From positions 1 through 19,413 of the forward strand of contig JAPORL010000026.1 of assembly GCA_026712605.1 (NCBI GenBank): DNA of 19,413 bases, given 5' to 3'. This document shows, piece after piece, positions 14,248-19,413 of this stretch. Under the pieces are notes generated by a model. The model worked only from the letters and a program-made list of their open reading frames with translations. It searched no databases and was not told where the DNA came from. The stretch comes from Pseudobdellovibrionaceae bacterium (GTDB taxonomy: Bacteria; Bdellovibrionota; Bdellovibrionia; Bdellovibrionales; UBA1609). How positions within the stretch are numbered: position 1 is the stretch's first letter; each line of letters starts with the position of its first letter. A program made the position numbers and the translations under genes.

Positions 14248-14873
14248 AAGCTTTTATTTAAAGACTGTAAAGATTCTTTTAAAGAAGTAAGCTCTTTATC
14301 GTCTATAGCTGTTGGTAGAGCGTCCTGAGGCTCTTCGTTTTCTTTTTTTTCATTTTGAAGATCTTGATTAGAAATAGAATTCGTTTGTTGTGTCGCAATG
14401 GATAAATCGGGATTGAAAGGAGAATCTTGTTCTAATAGCTCTAATTGAACTTGAAGGGCGGCCTTTAAACCTGTTTTGAATTGCAATTGAATCCTTTTAA
14501 GATCGGCTATATCATTATATACTGTTTGTAAAGAGTGGCGAGCTGTTTGAATAAGAGATTCTGATTTACTTTCCGCTTTTTCCATAACAAGCTGAGATTG
14601 ATTTTCTGCTTCTTGTTTTATTTTTTCTGCCCACTTTTCAGCGTTAGTAATAGATTCTTTTAAAATATGTTCTCTATCTCTGTAATCTGAAACAAGATTT
14701 TCTTTTTCTTTTAAATCTTTTTTGAGAGAAATATTTTCTTGATTAAGATGTCGAATTTGCTCAGCTAAAACATGGAGAAAATCTCTCACTTCAAACTCAT
14801 TCAAGCCTCCAAAAGCTTTCTTTGAGAAGTGTTTAGAAACAATATTATCTTTTGAGAATTCCATAGAGTCCAA
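14244..14873 (-). CDS. DivIVA-domain coiled-coil protein
   Basis: A 209-residue cytoplasmic protein. The N-terminus (about 8-40) has the DivIVA-type FSKKAFGGLNEFEVRDFLHVL motif, which in the family binds curved membrane at poles and septa. A long coiled coil follows (about 40-150) with ENISLKKDLKEKENLV heptads. The C-terminus (160-209) is acidic and low-complexity. The family often lies near proC/yggS-type genes, and here proC is 114 bases upstream on the same strand. A role in polar growth or division-site organisation is inferred from the family. Confidence 0.75.
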   Translation of the reverse strand: MDSMEFSKDNIVSKHFSKKAFGGLNEFEVRDFLHVLAEQIRHLNQENISLKKDLKEKENLVSDYRDREHILKESITNAEKWAEKIKQEAENQSQLVMEKAESKSESLIQTARHSLQTVYNDIADLKRIQLQFKTGLKAALQVQLELLEQDSPFNPDLSIATQQTNSISNQDLQNEKKENEEPQDALPTAIDDKELTSLKESLQSLNKSF

Positions 14874-14903
14874 TCTATCAAAAAAACCAAAAAAAGAAAG
14901 TTT

Positions 14904-14922
14904 TTAGCAGAACTACTGCTAA
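14904..14922. repeat. 7-bp inverted repeat between proC and divIVA-like gene
   Basis: TTAGCAG, AACTA, CTGCTAA is a perfect 7-bp stem with a 5-base loop. On the minus strand it is followed after five A residues by a T-rich stretch, so it could act as a weak terminator or attenuator before the divIVA-like gene. It could also be a binding site. Confidence 0.35.
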
Positions 14923-14968
14923 GCATTATAAATCAAAATCTTTAATTCAAATATCATTAAGAAGTCAT

Positions 14969-14988
14969 AAAAAAAGGAAACTTTTTTT
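14969..14988 (-). terminator. Possible intrinsic terminator of proC
   Basis: On the minus strand, starting in the proC stop codon, AAAAAAAG, TTTC, CTTTTTTT forms an 8-bp stem with a 4-base loop and its own T run. The stem is almost all A-T, so it would be weak. Position directly after the stop codon supports the call. Confidence 0.4.
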
Positions 14989-15833
14989 TAAACTTTTTTT
15001 AAAAAAGCTAAATTTCTGTGAATTTCATTTAAACGGAGTTGAGCTTGTTCAAAACTAAGCCTTAGAACACGCTCCATTTCTAACTCTCTTAGATTTTTTA
15101 AACCAGCATGGCTTATCCCTTTTTTAGAAACAATTTCTTGTTGGAGTTCTGAAAAGCTTTTAGAGATTCTTTTTTCTGCCATAGAACAAGTTCCCAAGAA
15201 AGTTTTTAAGGTTAGTTTTTTTGCTTGTTCTTTTGAAAAGCCTTCCCCATTGAGCCATTCTTCCCAATAAGACATTATTTCTAGCACAAAACTAGACCCA
15301 CTGGCGCAAGCCACAGTAAGCGGATCTAATAGCTTTTCTTCTTCTAAAACTAAAACCATACCCAAAGGCCTTAAAATCTCTTCTATGAATCCATTTAAAT
15401 TAACTTGATTATTTAGAGAGCAAAAAGGCAAAAGACCTTGTCCCATGCAAACATTTGTATTTGGCATTAAGCGAATAAGTCTTTTTATTCTTAAGCCCCA
15501 TTTCTTGAGTTGTTTAAAAGAAACACCAGCCATAACAGATAAGACAGTCTGCTTATCACTCCATTTATGACAGAGCTCTTCAATAGTTTTTTGTCCGTCT
15601 TGGGGTTTTATACATAAAAATATAATGTCTGCTTGTTCTAAAAGCTCTTCATTGTCTGACAAAGCATGGACTTTTAGCTGGTTAGAAAGCTTATGGGCTT
15701 TTTGAGAGTCTCTTCCACTGATAAAAATGTTTTTGGATTTTATGTTTGATTGATTTAAATAACCTTTTATAAGGTTTTGAGCCATTGAACCAGCGCCTAA
15801 AAAAGCCAGTTTTAGTGAATGAAAAGCAAGCAT
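14988..15833 (-). CDS. proC: Pyrroline-5-carboxylate reductase (divergent)
   Basis: Catalyses the last step of proline synthesis, NAD(P)H reduction of pyrroline-5-carboxylate. It has 281 residues, near the family's usual 270. The N-terminal Rossmann domain has FLGAGSMAQNLIKGYL (11-26), the cofactor-selecting ISGRDS (38-43) and FLCIKPQ (72-78). RLMPNTNV (121-128) is the classic middle motif. The C-terminal dimer domain carries ACASGSSFV (175-183), where the family usually has SGSGPAY. It also has VSKKGISHAGLKNL (235-248), where it usually has SPGGTT.AGL. The loss of both PAY and GGTT is notable, since these loops shape the substrate pocket. It could be a paralogue with altered substrate. It is divergent from the tad operon and upstream of the divIVA-like gene. 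Confidence 0.82.
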   Translation of the reverse strand: MLAFHSLKLAFLGAGSMAQNLIKGYLNQSNIKSKNIFISGRDSQKAHKLSNQLKVHALSDNEELLEQADIIFLCIKPQDGQKTIEELCHKWSDKQTVLSVMAGVSFKQLKKWGLRIKRLIRLMPNTNVCMGQGLLPFCSLNNQVNLNGFIEEILRPLGMVLVLEEEKLLDPLTVACASGSSFVLEIMSYWEEWLNGEGFSKEQAKKLTLKTFLGTCSMAEKRISKSFSELQQEIVSKKGISHAGLKNLRELEMERVLRLSFEQAQLRLNEIHRNLAFLKKV

Positions 15834-15906
15834 TTCTTTCTAAGATTAACATAAAAAAATAAAAGCCACATCATTTATCTTAAAACTTATGTTTTTTATT
15901 AAAAAA

Positions 15907-15914
15907 GCCGATAA
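15907..15914 (+). promoter_or_regulatory. Sigma-28 (FliA)-type -10 box before tadC operon
   Basis: GCCGATAA, a perfect FliA-type -10 octamer, lies 20 bases before the tadC ATG, with AGAGGTG between. TAAA occurs at 15881-15884 but at 22-base spacing instead of the usual 15, so the -35 is not canonical. The box is identical to that at 10992 before the pilin-like gene. Confidence 0.55.
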
Positions 15915-15934
15915 ATTTTAAGAAGAGGTGACAA

Positions 15935-16837
15935 ATGTCAATAAGCTTTTTTATACTTATTTCTGGTTTGGCTTTAGCTTCTGGGGCCACATACCTTTTA
16001 ATTTCAGTGCTTTTAAAACAAGGGGATGAAGCAGAAGCTTTATCATGGCTAGATGGAAAAGAGCCTGAAAAATCTAAAGTTCCTTTTATTCAAATGTCCA
16101 AACCTTTAGTCCATAACTTTACATTAAGCTATGTTCAAAAATTCAAGAATCAAAAATACAGAAAAAAAATACAAAAAAAAATTTTAACAGCTGGTTTAAG
16201 CCGAGAATTGAATGAGGAAGAGTTTATTGGATTGCAGATTTTATGGGGTTTGGCCTTTCCTATATTATTTCTTATTTTTAATACAACTCTTTCTTTAGGC
16301 TTTCCTTTTCTAACTGTGTTTTTAATTGCAGGAGTGGGATTTTATTTTCCTCATGCCTACTGCAACAGCGAGAGAAAAAAAAGATATTTTTCAATTATTA
16401 GTGATTTGCCTGTTTTTGTTGATGTTTTAGCTTTGAGTACAGAAGCGGGATTGGACTTTATGGGATCTATACAAAAGATTATAGAAAAAGCTCCTAAAGG
16501 CTCTATTTTGGCTGAGGAATTTTACACAGTTTTAAAAGATACAAAATTAGGACAGTCTCGAAGAGAAGCTCTGGAAAACCTTGATAAAAGAGTAGATATT
16601 CCTGAATTAACAAGTGTTATTTCTGTGATTAAAGACGCAGAAGAAACTGGAGCTAGCATTTCACAAGCTTTAAAAGCTAAAGCCGATCAGATGAGATTTG
16701 AAAGATTTGCTAGAGCCGAAGAAGCAGGGGCTAAAGCTTCCCAAAAAATTCTTATCCCTATGATGATTTTTATTATACCTGCTGTTTTTATTGTAGTTTT
16801 TGCTCCAGCCGCTTTTCAATTTTTAGGAGGATCTTAA
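15935..16837 (+). CDS. tadC: TadC-like type II secretion F-domain protein
   Basis: An inner-membrane platform protein of Tad (Flp) pilus machinery, 300 residues. Membrane segments lie at about 3-27, 102-118, 120-139 and 270-294. The type II secretion F domain covers about 158-290 with SDLPVFVDVLALSTEAGLDF, GQSRREALENLDKRVDIPEL and FARAEEAGAKASQKILIPMM, all typical of TadC. The ATG is preceded by AGAGGTG. TadB, the usual partner directly upstream, is not here; proC lies there divergently, so tadC is the first gene of its operon. The DUF192 gene begins on the base after its stop. The sigma-28-like box upstream suggests control linked to motility or attack phase. Confidence 0.82.
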   Translation: MSISFFILISGLALASGATYLLISVLLKQGDEAEALSWLDGKEPEKSKVPFIQMSKPLVHNFTLSYVQKFKNQKYRKKIQKKILTAGLSRELNEEEFIGLQILWGLAFPILFLIFNTTLSLGFPFLTVFLIAGVGFYFPHAYCNSERKKRYFSIISDLPVFVDVLALSTEAGLDFMGSIQKIIEKAPKGSILAEEFYTVLKDTKLGQSRREALENLDKRVDIPELTSVISVIKDAEETGASISQALKAKADQMRFERFARAEEAGAKASQKILIPMMIFIIPAVFIVVFAPAAFQFLGGS

Positions 16838-17182
16838 ATGCCCCAACTTTTTAAAAAAAAAGGAAAGACCTTTATTGGCAATCTCATACCAGCTCAAAGC
16901 CTTAAACAAAGAATACAAGGCTTAACAGTTTATTCTGAATTACAAAAAAATGAAGTTTTTTGGATTCCCTCATGTCCTAGCATACATACTTTCTTTATGA
17001 AATTTCCGATTGATGTTGTTTTTACAGACTCTGAATTTAAGGTTTTAAGTTTGTTTTCAGAAGTCCAATCTGGGAGGATTTTATTTGGGGGACTTAAAAG
17101 CAGAAATGTTTTTGAGATGAAAATAGGGCAAATATTAAGTTGTCAATTAAGCAAAGGAGAAAGTTTATATGTGGAGCCTTAA
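16838..17182 (+). CDS. DUF192 family protein
   Basis: A 114-residue protein of the DUF192 family, whose biochemical role is unknown. The family core is visible as QRIQGLTVYSEL (25-36), IHTFFMKFPIDVVFTD (49-64), FKVLSLF, and the C-terminal FEMKIGQI. There is no clear signal peptide, so it is probably cytoplasmic. The ATG directly abuts the tadC stop, and AGGAGG lies inside the last tadC codons, so the two are coupled. It overlaps the FHA gene by 14 bases. Small DUF192 proteins recur inside Tad-type pilus operons of predatory deltaproteobacterial relatives, so a role in pilus assembly is plausible but unproven. Confidence 0.75.
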   Translation: MPQLFKKKGKTFIGNLIPAQSLKQRIQGLTVYSELQKNEVFWIPSCPSIHTFFMKFPIDVVFTDSEFKVLSLFSEVQSGRILFGGLKSRNVFEMKIGQILSCQLSKGESLYVEP

Positions 17183-18746
17183 GTTTTTATCAGGACCAAA
17201 AGCGGGTCAAGAGATTCTCCTTCAAGAAGGGCTTTTTGTTTTAGGGCGTGAAGAAAGCTGTGAAATATCTATAGATTCAAAAGGAATTTCAAAAAAACAT
17301 GCTCAAATTAGCATAAAAGAAGAAAAATTATTCATTGAAGATCTTAACTCTAGCAATGGAACTTTTGTTAAAGGCAAACAAATAAAAAGAAAAGACTTAA
17401 AGTCAGGAGATAAGGTTTTCTTACATGATATTATTTTTGAGGTGGAAAAAAAAGAAGCGCTAGAAAAAGTCCAAGCTTTTTCTTCTTTAGATTCTATTTC
17501 TGACTTAAACCGTCCATCAGAAAATTTAATAACGGAAAATGTTGTGCAACAAAAAAATAGCTTCTTCCAAAATATATCTAAATCTGTAAAATTTTATATT
17601 AAGGATGTTTTGCTTCCCGGAGTTTATCAATTGGCAGAGTGGGTGGAATTTAAATTTTTAGTAGCTTGTTTTATTTTTGCTTTTGTTATTTTAGTGACAG
17701 CTTTATCCTCAATTCCTTTGATTTCTATTTTAAAGTCTAGTGTAGAGCAAGAGAGTTTAAATAATGTGGAAAATATTGCTATAACTTTAGCTCAAGCTAA
17801 CAGAAATTCTTTAAAAAAAGGACTTTCTGCGACGGTCAATGTGGATTATGCTTTGAGAAGACCCGGGGTGGACAAAGCTTTTATTATATCTGCTATTGAT
17901 GGAAGAATTTTAGCTCCTGCAGAAGTCGCGCACACTTATCCTAAAGATTCCTTTATCCATAAAGCTAGAAAAAAAGAAGGTAAAACCATAGAAAAAATAA
18001 GCTCTTCTTTAGTTGCGGCAGTGGTTCCAATTTCTTTTTATAATCCAGATACAGGAGAAACTAGCCCAAGAGCTTATTCTGTTGTTACTTATAATATGGA
18101 AAGTTTAATTGTGGGCGCCAAGAAAGTTTTAAGCCTTGTGATTCAAACCTTTCTTATTGCTTTTATAATCTCTTTAATTTTATATTTCTTCCTTATTAAT
18201 CTCATAGAGTTTCCTATCAAAAGTGTTAATTATCAATTAGAAAAAGCTTTAAAAGACGACAAAGCTCCTTCTATATCTTTAAATTATCAATCCCAAGTTT
18301 TATTAGATTTATGTAATCATCTCAATAGCGCTCTCAACCAGATCTCATTAAATAAAATGATTCAATCTCAAAATGAGGGAGAAGAAGTTTTATTTGTAAA
18401 TCGTCAAAATGAGATGAATAATCTGGTGGAAGTTATAGGCTTTCCTTCCATGGCTATTAATATAAAAGAAGAGACAATAGCTTCTTTGAATTCCAATTGG
18501 ACAGATCAAATAGGCTTTTCTGAAATTCTTCATCAGCCTATTTCAGAGATTTCTAATAGTGTATTAAGAGAGCATTTAATGAATTTAATAGATCAAGGCA
18601 GAGGTCAGTCAGAAGAAATTGCTTTTGGTGAAATTAGCTTAAATCAAATGAGTTTACAAAGCACTTGTCAATTTGTGAAAGATCAACAAGAGCTTGCTTA
18701 TGCAATCATAACTTTTATGCCCGCTGAAGTTGAAGGAGTAGCTTAA
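17169..18746 (+). CDS. FHA domain - membrane sensor - PAS-like protein
   Basis: A 525-residue protein. Residues 1-95 form an FHA domain, which binds phosphothreonine: Gly26-Arg27, Ser41 and His44 (SKKHAQ), and Asn60/NGT (63-65) are intact. A low-complexity linker leads to a first membrane helix (163-189). A periplasmic stretch of about 130 residues (190-320) follows and resembles a Cache-like or double-helix sensor input. The second helix spans 320-346. After it comes a HAMP-like helical region (350-400) and a PAS-like domain (about 420-520). No kinase, cyclase or receiver output domain follows. The ATG is supported by AAGGAG ten bases upstream inside the DUF192 gene. Its place in a pilus operon suggests that it links phosphorylation state and an external signal to pilus action. 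The sensor and PAS calls rest on pattern only. Confidence 0.7.
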   Translation: MWSLKFLSGPKAGQEILLQEGLFVLGREESCEISIDSKGISKKHAQISIKEEKLFIEDLNSSNGTFVKGKQIKRKDLKSGDKVFLHDIIFEVEKKEALEKVQAFSSLDSISDLNRPSENLITENVVQQKNSFFQNISKSVKFYIKDVLLPGVYQLAEWVEFKFLVACFIFAFVILVTALSSIPLISILKSSVEQESLNNVENIAITLAQANRNSLKKGLSATVNVDYALRRPGVDKAFIISAIDGRILAPAEVAHTYPKDSFIHKARKKEGKTIEKISSSLVAAVVPISFYNPDTGETSPRAYSVVTYNMESLIVGAKKVLSLVIQTFLIAFIISLILYFFLINLIEFPIKSVNYQLEKALKDDKAPSISLNYQSQVLLDLCNHLNSALNQISLNKMIQSQNEGEEVLFVNRQNEMNNLVEVIGFPSMAINIKEETIASLNSNWTDQIGFSEILHQPISEISNSVLREHLMNLIDQGRGQSEEIAFGEISLNQMSLQSTCQFVKDQQELAYAIITFMPAEVEGVA

Positions 18747-18747
18747 T

Positions 18748-19413
18748 ATGTCTGAATTGATGAAAGCTCAACAAGCTAAAGTATTTATATTAAAGTTTTT
18801 AAAGGGCCCTTATAAGGGGAAACAATTAAAACTTTTAAGTTCTGAAATTACTATAGGGCGAGATAGTAAATGTGATATTGTTTTTAAAGATGACTCTCAT
18901 TGTTCTAGGCTCCATGCAAAAATTCTAAAAGAGGGAGAAAAAATTCTGATACAAAGTTTAAACTCTAAAAATCCCGTCTTAGTAAATAAAAAACCTATAG
19001 AAAAGCATCTTTTACAAATAAAAGATATAATTCAAATAGGTCAAACTGAACTTGTTTTTTTAGAGCAAAGTAAAATGAAAAAGTCTCAACCCGCTTTTTT
19101 ATCTTCTAAAAAGAAAATATCTAAAGCTATAAATCCCGCAAGGTTAATTTTAGCATTTGTTATTTTAGGAGCTCTTTTTCTTTTCTTTTTAGAAGATCCT
19201 GCTAAACAGAAAGAAGATAAACAACTTCAATTAACTACAGAAGCGGATATTTTAAATCAAGTTGAGGAATTAAAAAAACAAAATGAAGAAGAATCTAAAA
19301 ACTTATCACTTAACTTTAAACAAGAATCTTCCCGAACAGCTTTTATTTCTGGTTTTAGTACATGGAATAGAATAGCAGCGTATCGTGAATTGGTCCCCAC
19401 CGATAGGCGCTGT
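18748..19413 (+). CDS. FHA-domain membrane protein, cut by window end
   Basis: The frame is open for 222 codons to the edge, with no stop. The ATG lies one base after the previous stop and has AAGGAG inside the preceding gene. An N-terminal FHA domain spans about 12-106: Gly37-Arg38, Ser53 and His56 are present. The usual NGT loop reads SKNP (73-76), so phosphopeptide binding may be weaker. A single membrane helix lies at about 131-148, followed by a Lys/Glu-rich helical, possibly coiled-coil, stretch (155-190). The remainder (from SGFSTWNRI) is cut. It is a paralogue of its neighbour in front only. Many FHA proteins in such clusters precede the CpaF/TadA ATPase, which may lie beyond the edge. 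Confidence 0.72.
   Translation, partial: MSELMKAQQAKVFILKFLKGPYKGKQLKLLSSEITIGRDSKCDIVFKDDSHCSRLHAKILKEGEKILIQSLNSKNPVLVNKKPIEKHLLQIKDIIQIGQTELVFLEQSKMKKSQPAFLSSKKKISKAINPARLILAFVILGALFLFFLEDPAKQKEDKQLQLTTEADILNQVEELKKQNEEESKNLSLNFKQESSRTAFISGFSTWNRIAAYRELVPTDRRC

Noticed and set aside
15881..15884. TAAA as -35 partner of the box at 15907
   Set aside because: The spacing is 22 bases, while FliA-type promoters use about 15, so it is not claimed as a -35 element.

Overview
The window is AT-rich (about 30% GC by eye) and gene-dense, from a Gram-negative bacterium: it has SurA/PpiC periplasmic folding factors, a lipoprotein signal and respiratory complex I. The combination of Tad-type pilus genes, a DUF192 gene inside the pilus operon, FHA-domain proteins and two sigma-28-type GCCGATAA boxes suggests a Bdellovibrio-like predator (Bdellovibrionota). 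This is inferred from gene content and style; no rRNA is present to confirm it. There are no rRNA, tRNA, CRISPR or insertion-sequence features that I can support.

Layout. (1) 1-170 has no convincing gene but holds four short inverted repeats. (2) 171-3715, minus strand, is a tight operon of three parvulin/SurA-like proteins followed by pdxA, all overlapping their neighbours. (3) 3766-10913, minus strand, carries the seven membrane subunits of complex I in the order nuoA-H-J-K-L-M-N. None of the peripheral-arm genes (B, C, D, E, F, G, I) is present. (4) 11008-11987, plus strand, is a pilin-like gene with a class III/Flp-type leader. Its apparent C-terminal membrane helix lies in the -1 frame after an A8 run. 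(5) 12003-13181, minus, is a class V aminotransferase, divergent from holA (DNA polymerase III delta, 13261-14247, plus). holA converges on a divIVA-like gene (14244-14873, minus), which lies downstream of proC (14988-15833, minus). (6) 15935 to the right edge, plus strand, is a Tad/type II secretion-like operon: tadC, a DUF192 gene, an FHA-sensor-PAS membrane protein, and a second FHA membrane protein cut by the window end.

How the parts fit. The first operon serves outer-membrane protein folding and vitamin B6 synthesis. The nuo block makes the proton-pumping arm of NADH dehydrogenase and must obtain its electron-input arm from elsewhere. The pilin-like gene and the tadC operon are separated by housekeeping genes, yet both are preceded by a perfect GCCGATAA octamer directly before an AGAGGTG ribosome-binding sequence. 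This suggests shared control by a FliA-like sigma factor.

The most interesting points are the paired sigma-28-like boxes, the frame break (or programmed slip) in the pilin-like gene, the membrane-arm-only nuo cluster, and the FHA-transmembrane-sensor-PAS protein in the pilus operon.
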